Positions 34,215 to 46,400 of a stretch of DNA of 60,000 nucleotides are shown piece after piece (the first letter of the stretch is position 1; the number at the start of each line of letters is the position of its first letter). The position numbers were made by a program, and so were the translations under genes. This stretch comes from Cryptomeria japonica (lineage: Eukaryota; Streptophyta; Pinopsida; Cupressales; Cupressaceae), in contig NC_081405.1 in NCBI RefSeq assembly GCF_030272615.1, forward strand, positions 472,492,008 to 472,552,007, in the 5' to 3' direction. The notes below the pieces were generated by a model. It was not told the DNA's origin. It did no database searches and worked only from the letters and a program-made list of their open reading frames with translations.

Positions 34215-35880
34215 TTGCATATTCGGTTGCCGAACATTCAGTTTTGGTGTACATTTCTGTTGATGATGAGGCTAGTTTGCGAGTTATCAGACACAAAGAG
34301 AGATCATATTAGTTTGTGTGGATTTAGATACCTATTACAGATGTCTGATATCTGTGTGAATCATGGTATGTTGACTTCTTTAGTTGAGCATTTTCATTCG
34401 GAGCATAACACCTTTCATTTACTAGTTGGAGAGATGACCATCATGTTGGAGGATATATATAAGATTTTGAGGATTATGTTCGCTGGAGACAAGGTTGATT
34501 ATGATTCTACTCAACAACCAGGTGTTTTGGCATTGAGATAGATATTCCATGGTGAGACTATTTTTGAACACGCTATTACATGGGATGATTTGATGAGAAG
34601 ATATGGCACACAATACCCTATGGCTTGCATTTTGGTAGGTATGATCGGTTGTTTTGTGATGCCTGATAGAGGACATTAGGGATTTTTATGTGGATGAGGC
34701 AGAATGCTTGAGAGGTTGTTGACTCATCCCGTGAGATTAGGGTGGGGATCATGTTTACTTGCTCATATGTATCATGAGATGTACGATATTGTGTATCGGG
34801 AGGGGAAGAGCATGGAAACAGGTGTTTTCATTCTACAGATATGGGCATGGGAGCACATCCCAGTATGTAGACCTATAGTAGATGATTTGCAGGAGGAACA
34901 CCAGCCTATTGTATGTCATTATTCAGGTTATGTTACTTAGCCCCACCTGGGCAAGACTGACTATTGGAGGAGGTAGTTGGATGATTTTATTGTTGTAGTA
35001 TGGAGACCATATATGGGACGATTGGAGAGCTCAAAGGAAGGACATGTTCATGACTCAACCTCTCATTGGCAGATTGGTGTCTATTATTGAGCGATTTGTA
35101 GTATCTAGGGTGATGAGATAGTATGTGAGAGCGCAGGGTATATCCCATGAGTTCACAGCCTATGCTCGATGTGGGGAGGAGGGAAGAGGATGGGCACCAA
35201 GACTGTCATATGTGTTGAGCATGCAGGAGTTAGCAGGTTTATAGCCACAGAGATAGGATTACTTAGAGGATGTTGCAGATGCGGGAGCATTTCCCCAGTA
35301 TAGAGATTGGTTTCAGAGACATCATTTTCCTCGATTTATAGAGCCCGGTGCACATGCACCTCTTATAAAGGAGGTTGAGGATGATGCACCAGCATGGGTA
35401 CAGGTACCAGTTCAAGTACAGGGATGAGGGTAGGTACAGGGACAGAGAGCGGATGTACCTAGGTGGGCAGGAGGTGATCCGGGTGCTAGTAGCAATAGGG
35501 TACCAGCAGAGAGATGAGAAGGGAGGAAAAGAGAGAGATGGTGGGAGAGAGCAGGGAGTACCAAATGTAGTATAGTCTTTGAGATCAAGGTTGACAGGTT
35601 TGCAGTCACAGTTGACAGTGGTGCAGACGCAGCTTGTAGAGTGAGACTGATAGCTTCTAAAGGTTAGAGCAGAGCATGATTCTCTTCAGTGAGAGGTTTT
35701 GCATCAGATGATTTGTGCAGCCTATTATGTCACAACTTATAGTATAGCGGTCCCAGTAGTGCAACAGGTTGTTCCATATTCTCAGTATATGGCTTGATCT
35801 GAGGGAGCTAGGGAACCCAGAAAGGACGTTGGTCAGAAGGCACCACCTCCTCCACTCAGTGATGAGGGAGAGGTAGAGAG
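34215..35880 (+). pseudogene. Plant mobile domain (PMD) gene, antisense in Gypsy B
   Basis: The plus strand, opposite to pol. The first block (34215-34541) carries the PMD core (PF10536 family): GMLTSLVEHFHSEHNTFHL, GEMTIMLEDIYKILRI. After stops, 34704-34940 has LGWGSCLLAHMYHEMY and LQIWAWEHIPVCRP, also typical of PMD, and WRPY follows. The tail (35375-35600) is Arg/Gly-rich. PMD proteins such as MAIN and MAIL1 of Arabidopsis are nuclear and act in silencing and genome stability; transposon-borne PMDs have no firmly known role. Several stops and frame changes make this copy a pseudogene. Confidence 0.82.
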
Positions 35881-37400
35881 ATAGATTTATTATCTCTTAG
35901 ATTTTGCTATATACCCCATTTTTGTAGCCTATACGATTCTTGCTCTGATGAGAAATTGTATTTGACAGTTCATATCATTTGTACTCTGAGACACTGAGAT
36001 TATAATGATATATACAAGCTCTTGATTTGATTTCAATGTACTTGTGTTGATTGATTATGAGATGTCTTTCTATATGCTTTATTCTATATATATGCATATC
36101 TTTTCATTATGGATGTATGTAATGCAGATGAATATGAATGTTTTTGTTTGTTTGTTTCTTATATGTAAATAAATGATGAAAATGAATAACTAGTAATGCA
36201 AATGTTTAGTTTTCATGCAATAATATGAATGCTAATAAATATATAATGAAATGTATGGATCTATATAAGATTCTCATGTATGCAGCTAACATCTCAATAC
36301 ACAAGTACTCGATCTGAGAAACAATTATGAAAAATAGACCACTTAGCTGAGAAATGATGATTGCTTTAGAATCTCATTAAAAAGATAAAGAGATCATTGT
36401 TATCGTGCCAAAATTACTTTAAATGCATAAAATTTAGAATGAATGCAACTTAAACTTAGTCACTGGATTTGGTATGCTTAATTTTCATCACCGAGTGTTT
36501 TACAAACACAACAGGCAAAATAGAGTTCCTTCCTTTTCATATGCAATATTAATTATCTTGTCCACAATGACCCTTTTTTCATTCATATTGTTGGAATTAT
36601 TATGCATGCATCCGGATTGCACATTAAAGAAACTCCCTCAAAACAGATAAAGAAATAACTCCAACCTCCCTATAGCATACAAATAAGAAGAGTCAAGGTA
36701 TGTGTGGTGATTTCACCTTGATGTGAAGGCACTTATCACATACACCCAACTGATTAGATGTTTCTAGATCATCAAAATCATTCCTACAAGAAGAAAACAA
36801 AGAAAAGTATTATGCCCCCAATCCTTGCTTCTCTTAGTCAAGATAGACTTCCTTGAGTTACTCAAAGGGAATAATAATCAAAAACCAATTTTAAAAGATA
36901 GCACACAAAGAAAAATTTCAATCATATCTCAAACACTTTAGTGATTGTTTTCAGTAGTCTTGTTTTGCTTGTTTACTCAATGATAAAACTCTTCAGTAGT
37001 TAGGAGACAGGTGACTGACTTAGAGTGGATGACTTGGTACTACTGATAGAAAGATGACTTGGTTGATATTGCTTAGGATATGTATATTGATCAGTCTATT
37101 ACCCTAAGACGAGAACATTGATTAGTTTCAAGCCATGAGGGTTCCAAAAGAACCAGATGTCACAAAAGCGATTAAAAGATATGTACAAGCGAAAGAAAAG
37201 ATGCAGGAAAGCGGGAATGAAAATGGGAAATGCCAAATTTTCTTTGATAGATGGAGCACTTGAGTACAAGAGGCGTTTGTTTACCAAGTTTTCATCTACT
37301 TGGAAAAGATCCTTTCTTTTTTTTTGTTTTTTACCAAGGTGCCTATTTACCAGGTTTTCACCAAGGCATTTGATTTTTTATTTATTTATAGGTTGCTGGA
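35881..37400. other. Gypsy B region between PMD gene and integrase
   Basis: AT-rich, no recognised ORF. The ends of the two convergent genes (PMD plus strand, pol minus strand) face each other across this stretch, so it should hold both 3' UTRs. No clear terminator visible. Confidence 0.5.
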
Positions 37401-37410
37401 GAAGAGAATA

Positions 37411-38523
37411 CTAAGTGAAGAATTTCTTCAAGTGGATGGTGTTCATCAGTTCACGGAGTTGTTCTCCTTCTGATGTTGAGAGTTGATAGGTACTGGAGCC
37501 AAAGACTATAGTAACGATGTAGGGACCCAGCCAATTGGGTTCAAATTTCCCTTTGTTGTCTCGAAACTGTTGATTTTTAGGATTTTCTCTCAAAACAAGG
37601 TCACCAACCTGAAATTCTCTTTGTCGAACTTTCTTATTATAAACTCTAGACATTCTCTTTTGGTAGGCTCTTAGATGATCAAACATCACTTGCTGACGCT
37701 CATCCAAAAACTCAAGTTCTTGCAATGTAGATATGTTGTAGTCTTCATCAGTAACAAGGGCTTGCAAAGAAACTCTCAAAGAAGGTATTTCCACCTCAAC
37801 AGGCAAGACTTCTTTAGACCCATACACCAAAGAAAAAGGTGTAGCCCTAGTAGGTGTTCTGATACTTGTTCTATAAGCCCATAGTGCAAGATTGAGCTGC
37901 AGATGCCAATCCTTTCTAGATTTGTTTATTGTTCTATGTAAGATAGTCAGTAGAGTTTTGTTAGATGCTTCAGCTTGTCCATTACCTTGAGGGTAGTATA
38001 TGGATGACCAGTGTTGTTTGATTTTGAATTTTTCATAGAGCTTATCTAGATCCTTTTTTTTGAACTTCCCTCCATTGTCGGTCACAATTGAGGAAGGTAT
38101 CCCATACATTTAGATGATATAGTTAAGGATGAACAAAGCTACCTTTTTACTATTTTATTTGATTAGTGGAATTGCTTCTACCCACTTAGTGAAGTACTCA
38201 GTGGCAACTATAATAAACTTGTGTCTGTTAGATGATGCAAGATATATTTGGCCAATGAGGTCAAATGCCCATTGTTGAAAACACCAATGTGTGATTAAAG
38301 GTATGAGATCCCTTGTTGGAACATGTATGAGGTTCCCATGTAGCTGACACTTCTCACAAGTTTTAGCAAATTTTATAGCATCTTTCTCCATATCTAGCCA
38401 GTAGTAGCCAGCCTTTAGAATTTTTTGAGCTAAAGTAAGACCGTTTGAATGAGATCCACAAATACCTTCATGGACTTTAGATAACACGCATTGGGACTCT
38501 TTAGTTTCTAGACACCTAAGCAA
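37411..38523 (-). pseudogene. Gypsy B integrase, catalytic triad intact
   Basis: Zinc-binding block with CEKCQLHGN and a preceding H region (38155-38523), core with WAFDLIG (first Asp), VTDNGGKF (second Asp) and NGQAEASNK (Glu), then a C-terminal part with KFEPNWLGPYIV and LKKFF. A stop separates 38155 from 38109; both blocks lie in one frame. The last 232 codons are fully open, the best preserved integrase in the window. Confidence 0.9.
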
Positions 38524-38538
38524 AGTACTATCAAAACC

Positions 38539-39626
38539 TCACCTATATAGATCGTTAGTGATGATAACATACCGTGAAGCGTTTTGGATTAGATTCCTTT
38601 CCTCATTATGGGTAAGATTAACAAGAATAATTTGGTCACACAAGTAAGAGTAAATATGGCTATAGCAAGACGAATCATGTCCAATGATAGAACAAACCAT
38701 CTGGGACTTAGGGGAATCATAAGAAAGATAATGTAATTCTTCCACCAGGAATTCAAAACAAAACTTAGATTCTTGTAGCTGTGGTATAGACGCCAAGGTA
38801 GCCATAGCATCTACTGCTCTATTTGCTGATCTGGGAATTTGTTGAAATGATACAAAGCTAAAGTATTTCTTGAGATCATCAATCATTATCTTATAAGGCA
38901 TCAGTTTCTTATCCTGGGTCTGATATATATCATTGATTTGGTTGATAATCAGCTGGGAGTCTCCATAAATGTGTAACTCAACAACCTTCCATTTGATAGC
39001 TAGCTTGATCCCATTTACTAAAGCTTCATATTCTACAATATTGTTTGTGCATGGAAAGATAATTTTGTAAGCCTTTGGAATTGAATATCTTTGAGGAGTG
39101 ATAAAATTATTCCCGCACTAGAAACATGTTGAGTGAAAGACCCATCAAAGAACATTTTCCATGATCATTGAGTAAGGTGCATGATGGATTCATCCAGAAA
39201 TTCTATGTGCAAAGGTTGATTGTCTTCAAGCGGAGCGTCAACAAGTTGATCTACAATGACCTATCCTTTGATAGATTTGCATTCTATATATTCAATATCA
39301 AATTTTGTAAGAACCATGACTCATTTAGCCAATCTTCCTAAAATTGTTGCTTTGTTGATAAGGTATTTGAGCAGATCAATCTTAGCCACCAGCTTAATAG
39401 AATGTGCTAACATGTAGTGTCTGAATTTTTGTGATGCAAAGACTAATTCCAAACAATCTTTTTCTATGATAGTATAGTTCATCTCATAGGACACTAAGGT
39501 CCTGCTAATATAATAAATAGCTATTTCCTTTTTATTCTCATCCTGTTGTGCCAAGAGTGCCCCTAGTGATGTATCTGTAGCTGATATGTAGAGAATCAAG
39601 GGCTTTCCTTGAATTGGTGGCATCAA
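38539..39626 (-). pseudogene. Gypsy B RNase H and second (aRH) RNase H
   Basis: 39321-39626: RNase H following RT, with ISATDTSLGALLAQ, YYISRTLVSYEMNY and EKDCLELVFASQK. After stops, the second domain begins with FFDGSFTQ (about 39150) and ends with RSANRAVDAMATLAS (about 38810), with the first and last catalytic Asp visible. Order RT-RH-aRH-integrase is that of the Tat lineage. The middle of the aRH is frameshifted. Confidence 0.82.
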
Positions 39627-39656
39627 TATAGGTGGATTAGAAAGATATTCCTTGAT

Positions 39657-40732
39657 TTATTTTAGATATTGTTCACAATATTCATCCCAATTGTATTTGA
39701 CTCCTTTTCGTAATGCCTTTGTGAATGGTTGAGCCTTATCTGCTAGCTGAGAAATAAAGCATCTTATTGATTGGAGCCGCCCTTGTAAACTTCTCATTTG
39801 ACTGACATTCTTTGGAGGTGGAATTTCCATGATAGCCTTAACCTTTTCTGGATCCACTTCTATTCATTTTTCTGAAACAATATATCCTAGGATCTTACCA
39901 GATATAACCCCAAATGCACATTTCTTGGGATTTAATCTGAGTTTGAATTATCCCCTCTTGTCTAATATTGGACCTAGTTCTGATAGATGTGTTGATATTT
40001 TCATAGATTTAACTAGAGTATCATCAACATAATCTTCCATGTTTTTATGCATCATATCATGAAAAATTGTTGTTACAGCTCCTTGATAAGTAGCACCTGC
40101 ATTCTTTAAACCAAAGGGCACTACATTTTAGCAGAAGGTTCCCCATGCATAGGTGAATGTTGTTTTCTCTTGATCCTCAGGTGCAATTTTGATATGATTG
40201 TATCTTGAAAAACCATCCATTAAAGAGTACATTTCATAGCCAGCAGTCATGTCCACGATCATGTCTATGTCGAGTAGTGGAAAATTATCCTTCGTACAAG
40301 CTTTGTTTAAATCTCTAAAATCAGTACAAACATGGATTGATTTGTTAGGTTTAGAAACATGTACAATATTAGATATCCATTCGGCATAATCAATTGCTCT
40401 GATGAATCCAACTTTTAGTAAATTTTCTAGCTTAGCCTTAACAAGTATGCAACATGAGGATGCATTTTTTTGAGTTTTTGCTTAAGAGGTTTAACTCCAA
40501 AAGTGCTAGAAAGATGATGCATTATGAGTTCTAGATCCAGACCTGGTATATCAGCATATGTCCATGCAAAATTGATCTTATTTTCCATGAAGAAATCAAA
40601 AAATTCTTTTAGTATTTCGGCTGACAAGGATTGAGCTACATATATGGTGTTTTGAGATTCTTTTGTTCCAATGTTTACTGGTTGTGTAGGTTCAATTAGC
40701 ACTGATGATTGCTCTTGAAAGTGATAAGGCAA
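39657..40732 (-). pseudogene. Gypsy B reverse transcriptase
   Basis: Starts with NFAWTYADIPGLD and KQKLKKMHPHVA, then RVCIDFRDLN-type and MDGFSGYNQ-type motifs around 40200-40330, and the catalytic EDYVDDTLVKS at about 40005-40040 (YVDD complete). After it come LNPKKCAFG- and SQMRSLQGRLQSI-type motifs. Broken by several stops and at least one frame change. Confidence 0.88.
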
Positions 40733-40806
40733 AATTCCAATTATCTCACCTTCAGGCGCCTCAGAGAGGTTTTCATCATTAGGTACGTCCTTTATTTTAC
40801 TATTTT

Positions 40807-42131
40807 TTATTCTGACACTACCATAGTGTGGTTTTCGCCATCAAAATATTTATTTATTTTTATTTTATTTTTGCAACTAAGATACTTGACATTTGCTGCT
40901 GTCATGTTCTCACTTTGTTCATGGGTGGAAGAGTCCATTCGTTCAACTACATTAAGATAGCAGGCTAATGTATAGTCATTGGAAAAGGTAGGTATATTCA
41001 AAGGTTGATCTTGGAGAGTATAATCAATAAGTTCAGGATGCACCAGGGATAAAGTTTTAACAGGTTCAAGGGAGTTCACGATATTGTCATCATAACCTCA
41101 GACCGACAAGTCGAGTTCTAGATGACTACCTTGCGTAAGTGTCTCGAGACTAGGAGGAGTTACAACATAATTATCAAAGTGTACGCTAATATTTAGGGGA
41201 CCTAACCCAACATACCTACCACTAGCACCATCCTCTACTTCAGACTGGACTACATATCATGGTTTGACAGTAATAGGGTCAACAGATAGAGTCTTGACAT
41301 TCATGACGAAGTAGTCATAGTTTGGTGTCAAATAGGTATTGTCATAAATAGAGCTTATGTCAAAGTGATTAGAGTCATAAGATGAAGTCTCTGACTCTTC
41401 TTCAAATGTCTTAGTGAAAGTATGTATAATATCACTATCTACATCTTTGATGCTACAAATTCCTTCATGATTTGGTTCAATGATCACTTGTATTTGACAT
41501 ACCTGTTGACATAACCTTGATGACTCTGTTAATTTTTGTCATCTTTTCCATTCAACTTCCTCTAGACTAATGACTGGCCTTGATTTTGTAGCCTCCAATT
41601 CTTCTTTTGTAGTTCCATACTTGATTGGATCTATCTCATTAAAGGGAGATATAGTAGGTGAAGAATTTTCTTGTGTTCTTTCTTCTTTCATCTGTTGTTT
41701 ATAGTCTTCTTGTCCTTTTAGTCTGATTTCCTCTATTTCCTTTTGCAACTTCAAGCGTATTATCTCTTTTCATCTATGATATCACTAGGTTCTTCAAGAG
41801 TGTCTTTAGTAGATGTATCTGAGAGAGGACCTTGACCCCATTCATACTCATTCGAGTCAGTTTTTGAATTATCTATTTTCATTCTACCTGTGTATGTGAT
41901 TAAAATGTTCAGTGGTACAAACAACTCTTTAATTCCTTCAATTTCTTCTCTCATATCTTCTGGGATTTCTACTCCATGCAGTGTCACTCCTGATACAATT
42001 GGAACTTGATTACCAGCTGCTTCTTCTTTTTTATTTTCATAGTCTTCCTGAGTTTGCCAAGTATTTAATTCCTGTGATGTTGAAGGTAGTGTGTTGACTT
42101 GAATTTCATCATCAGAATACTACCCACAACA
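40807..42131 (-). pseudogene. Gypsy B spacer polypeptide (between protease and RT)
   Basis: Acidic, Ser/Glu-rich, no known domain. It matches the spacer of element C block by block (IKELF-P-NI, S-SNEYEWG, YLNVVE, Y-YFV-N). Coiled-coil-like KEIEEIRLKGQEDYKQQMKE near 41700. The upstream end coincides with the LTR of C at 42132. Confidence 0.65.
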
Positions 42132-43203
42132 TGTTAGTTTCACAAAATACAAAGGGAATGCTACAAGAAATCCAAACTCAACCAATGAAACTACATGAAA
42201 TGAATTTTTAAAATAAAAACATTGTTTTTACCTTCATGATTTAAGTCTCATTGTGTCCCAACTCCACTGTTCCTAGTTGCAGGTGATTTTCTCTCAGACA
42301 AGCATTGATAGCTTCCAATATGGCATATGAAGAATGGACTGATGACTGATAGTTAACTGATACTATGATATGCAATGCAAAATGATTATGCTAAATAATT
42401 ATGTTAATTGCTTCAAGATTAAAACTCACGGATGCATAAGTTTTCACAAATTGTTAACTTGCAAATTCACTTGAAGACTAACTCTTTCTCAACTCAAACT
42501 CCCATTTTTATAGACTTTGAGAGGATAAGATGATGTGGCTTGGATCAACGGTCATGACCATATTTGCAGATTTGGATGACTGTGAGCAAAGGTGAAGGTT
42601 GAGAGAAAGGAGGAAGGAGAAAACAAGTGTCACTCATCTCACCTTGACTGGGTTGCTGACTGGGGGAATCTAGGGATGGTTGGAGAAGATTTAGGCATGA
42701 GAAGACAAGTGGATTCAAGTCCTTCCTAAGATATAGGGATGTTGGAGAGAATAAAGAAGAAGGTTAGGAAATATGTGTACGTACACAATATTTCATTAAA
42801 TTTGGAAGTTGGAGATAAATGATGAATTAATATTTAAGAAATATTAATATCTTTAGCCACATGATTGATGAGTTGGCAAAGGGAAGATGAAGTGGAGATG
42901 GAAGAATGAGTTGGAAAAGGGATTAAATAATTAAGAATTATTTAATATTTGAGACTATAGGATAGAAGAATTACCATTAAATATTAGATATTTAAATGAT
43001 TGGATGAATAATTAAATATTAGATATTTAATTAATTAAAGGAATACGATAGATGAATTAATTAATAAAATATTTCAATTAAATTAATTAATAGAAAGACA
43101 CGAAATGAATTAAATAAATTAATCTTTTGAAATTAACTATTAAATAGAAGAATAAATATAAACTATTTATTTAATTTCTCATAGCCATTTTTATGTGTAT
43201 ACA
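42132..43203 (-). repeat. Gypsy C 3' LTR
   Basis: On the plus strand it runs from TGTTAGTTTCACAAAATAC to TATGTGTATACA, so TG...CA on the coding strand. About 1,072 bp. The high end abuts a polypurine tract; the low end abuts the spacer of B. Its U3 is AT-rich. Little direct similarity to the B LTR by eye apart from the TATA region and CAACGGTCA. Confidence 0.7.
42504..42512 (-). promoter_or_regulatory. Likely TATA box, Gypsy C LTR
   Basis: TATAAAAAT on the minus strand, with a CCTCTCAAAGTC context upstream. Confidence 0.5.
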
Positions 43204-43218
43204 TTTTTCCCCTCTTTG
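43204..43218 (-). other. Gypsy C polypurine tract
   Basis: AAAGAGGGGAAAAA on the minus strand, next to the LTR start TGTATACACA. Confidence 0.78.
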
Positions 43219-43710
43219 AAATGATGTCGAGACAACATTGTTTCAAAGATTAAATCAAGTCTTGATAGTGGGCCTGACAAAGATAAAAATCCTGATTGTG
43301 CCCCCTTGGGAGATTAATCGTGAAATTGTTTGAAAATTTTGGATAAGCGATTGATCTCATGATAATTGAAAAGGTCCTTCAATTAAATTTATTTATGAAA
43401 AATAAATAAAATGCCCCATTCAAAAGCATTAATTACCCTTCTAATTGGAAAATATAAAATTAACCAAAGGTAATTTTAATTTCATTTTCATCCTTGTCAG
43501 CTTGTGAAGAGATTATCTTGGTGAAGTGGCTTAATGGTGATCCCATTCGAGAATCATCGATTTGAGCACGTTCGACGATATCAGTGACCTCCTGAGTATG
43601 GTTATACGATATGTACCTTATGCCGAGCCTTTTTGCAACTTGTCGTATAATTTTCCATATTTTTTGGTGCGTGTTTGGCTATTAAGTTTTTTTCAATTTT
43701 TGACATCTTT

Positions 43711-43950
43711 GTTTAGCGCTTTTGTTTCTTTTGTTAGCACATTTGCAATGTATGTTAGCGCTCATGCTTTGTCTTCGCTTATTCTTTGAATGTTTGTGCA
43801 TATGCTGAATAGGGTAGTGCTTATGCTTTGTTTCATGCATTTGTTGCAAGGTTTAGTGCGTTTGTGAAAAAGGTTCGCACATATGTTTTATTTAGCGTTT
43901 GCATTCAATAAAATAGCGCTTTTGTGGAAAAGATTAGTGCTTATGCCTCA
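43711..43950 (+). repeat. TTAGYGCTTATG motif array in the PMD leader of C
   Basis: About eight motifs: TTTAGCGCTTTTG (43712), GTTAGCACATTTG (43734), GTTAGCGCTCATGC (43754), GTAGTGCTTATGC (43815), TTAGTGCGTTTGTG (43854), TTTAGCGTTTGC (43890), ATAGCGCTTTTGTGG (43912) and TTAGTGCTTATGCC (43936). Irregular spacing of about 20-60 bp. It occupies the same place as the TCGTRCGAG array of element B. Confidence 0.72.
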
Positions 43951-44392
43951 AATGAATTTTTGTGATGTTGCTCATGTTAAAATTCACTTGGATGATTAAA
44001 TTTAGACATTCTGATGCACACTTGTGTTTTTTTAGGTATTCGATTGATGGCTTAATTGATTGAAATTTGATAATGTTGATTGATAGGATAAATGAATGAT
44101 TGATTTGACTTGATTTGATAGATTGATAGATTATCTCTAAGAAACTGATGTAGTTTTTGATGAAGAGCATAACAGAGTTTGATTGAACTCATTGATTGAT
44201 AGAAAACCATGATTTTTTAGGTTTAGATTGATTCGATAGCCTAATTTGCTTCATTTGAAAAGATGTATCAATTGTTGATGTGATACATTAGCGATCTCTT
44301 TGATAGATAGATAGATGATTGATAATTGATCAAATTCTCTTGGTAAACAAGAGGAACTTGATGTTCTCCAAAGTTGGGAGAAATTCCCAGCT

Positions 44393-46400
44393 ATGCACCA
44401 CTTAGTGCCAGGGCTTACACAGGCTGAGGTGAGACATATAGATGCTTGCAGATTACACCACTTGTTATACATGCTTGATATTACCCATAATAGGGGATTG
44501 TTGACTACTTTAGCAGAGAGATGGCATAGCGAGCATAACACTTTCCACCTGCCCACGGGTGAGATTAGTGTGACACTTGAGGATGTCTATAGGATTCTCC
44601 ACATCCCTGTGACCGGTGAGTTATTCCAGTATGATTTTCAGGATCGTGAAGGGACAGAGGCTTATAGAGCCATATTTGGTGAAGGAGAGATCCGATGGGA
44701 GGATATGATTATGTATTATGAGACTCTCCTTGTGATTCTTGCAGGTTTGATTGGGGATTCATATGTCCAGACAGGATATCTCAAGGTTTTGTTGCTGGTT
44801 GGGGTGAGATTATTAGAGCATGATGCAACATTGGACTTGATATGCATGGGGTGTTTGTATGCTTGCTCATTTGTATCATGATATTCATCAGGTTGTTTTC
44901 TATGAGAGTGCTAGTCTGCAACATGATGCACACTTTTGCAGATCTGGTGTTGGGAGCACATTGCTATTATGCGGCCTATTCATCATAGAGTTCCTAGTGA
45001 GAGGAAACCATATATTTATTTGTATGCAGGTATCCTTACTCAACATAAGCTGGGTAAGATAGAGCATTGGCGTTGGGTTCTTGATTCCCTAGATAGTGTT
45101 ATTTGGAGACCTTATATCGATTGTGAGCCATGGATGGATGATGCACATACATTACCATTTATGATCTAGAGTAGATATCTCATTGGTCGGACTCCATACA
45201 TTGTTGAGCAATAGTTGATTAGTCGCATTCTGAGACAGTTTGATATCATTCAACCCATGCCTAGTGGTGTCATGATATATGCACGACGGTACAGGGATAA
45301 GGCAAGATTGGGGACTGTCTTTGTCTTTTGAGATAGCACATGTAGAGTTTTTGGCTACTCCTATGGTGGCTTATGATTTGAGATTGCACATTCTAGATCC
45401 TAGGGTTACTGTAGATTATGCTCAGTACATACTTGCACACTCATTTCCTTGTATTACTAATCCAACAAACCCTCCTCCCAGCTTAGGAGATGAGGATGAT
45501 GATTCAGATGATCCCATTATTAGGAGATGAAGACAAAGATCAGATCTTAGAGATTCTTAGGAGGCTGAAGGTGATGGAGATGAGGGACGAGATGGAGGTG
45601 GAGGCACTAGTAGACCCGGATGTAGAGGAGGTTGATTGAGAGTCTGTGGAGGACCATTTCAACTAGGTTGTAGGATTTGGAGACCACTTTCTATGGGTGG
45701 GAGAGGTAGGGCAAATTGGGAGGGATACTGGCACGATAGGGATGAGATCACCGAGAGGGTTACCCTCTATAGGAGAAGGCAGGATGAAAGGACTGGATGG
45801 GGGTTGCGGGAGAGACATTGATTTTGGTCAGATTCAGCCAGACCCTAGGGTTATTGCAGCTCATGGTGGAGAGGATGAGGATCTGGAGGATCATGTTCCA
45901 CTTATTAGATGATGGGTTTTGAGATCTACTCAGACTGAGATTCTAGTAGGTGTATATGAGGGGATTGGGGGTCATTTCCCTTAGTAGGATGTGCTAGAGC
46001 AGGAGACCATGGATAGTCTCAGAGCATACATAGATCAGCTTAGAGAACATGTACATACACTCATGACAGAGAGGAACATGGTTGTTAGGAGACATCAGGA
46101 TACTCAGGGTCTCCTTGATCATATTCAACAGGTTAGATTGGGCACTCTCTCAGCTAATACCATTAGAGCACTATTTTGGGCCAGGAAGGAGACATCACAC
46201 TGGTGATGATTATATGAGGATTTAGTCACAGAGATCCAGAGAGAAGGTAGCTATCATACCACAGTGAGGATGGATACTAGTAGTGGTGGAGTCATGGGAC
46301 CTCCTTAGAGGAGTGGTGATCATGTGAGACAGGCATCTGGAGGATCTTCTCACCCATTGCCATAGAGACGGACATAGTCAGGTGGTAGTGGTACATGACA
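44393..46400 (+). pseudogene. Plant mobile domain (PMD) gene, antisense in Gypsy C
   Basis: First block (44393-44881): MHHLVPGLTQAEVRHID, then GLLTTLAERWHSEHNTFHL and GEISVTLEDVYRILHIPVTG, the core of PF10536. After a frameshift near 44860: AHLYHDIHQVVF, then IWCWEHIAIMRPIHH and WRPYIDCEPW (44936-45169). The tail has an acidic DEDDDSDD stretch near 45490, Gly-rich parts, and a coiled-coil-like block at 45991-46150 (LEQETMDSLRAYIDQLREHV). SEHNTFH is identical to the copy in B. The frame changes and stops make this a pseudogene. Direction and position (opposite to pol, beyond integrase) match B. Confidence 0.87.

Larger units (their letters stand above)
31671..42131 (-). mobile_element. Gypsy B: Tat-like Ty3/Gypsy element with antisense PMD gene (3' portion)
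   Basis: Minus-strand order: spacer, RT, RNase H, second RNase H, integrase, then a 3' region with an opposite-strand PMD gene, a polypurine tract and the 3' LTR. Gag, protease and G-patch are absent: the spacer frame stops at the LTR of element C at 42132, which fits C having inserted into B, the 5' half of B lying beyond the window. The RNase H order and the FAWTYADIPGLD region match the plant Tat lineage. Confidence 0.75.

Noticed and set aside
34422-34676. Minus-strand ORF of 84 codons across the PMD gene
   Set aside because: A shadow of the plus-strand PMD core, which has clear family motifs.
42100-42230. A spliced start (ATG AAG joined to the spacer frame of B by a GT...AG intron)
   Set aside because: The arrangement is possible on the minus strand, but the region is better explained as the end of the C LTR next to a truncated spacer frame of B.
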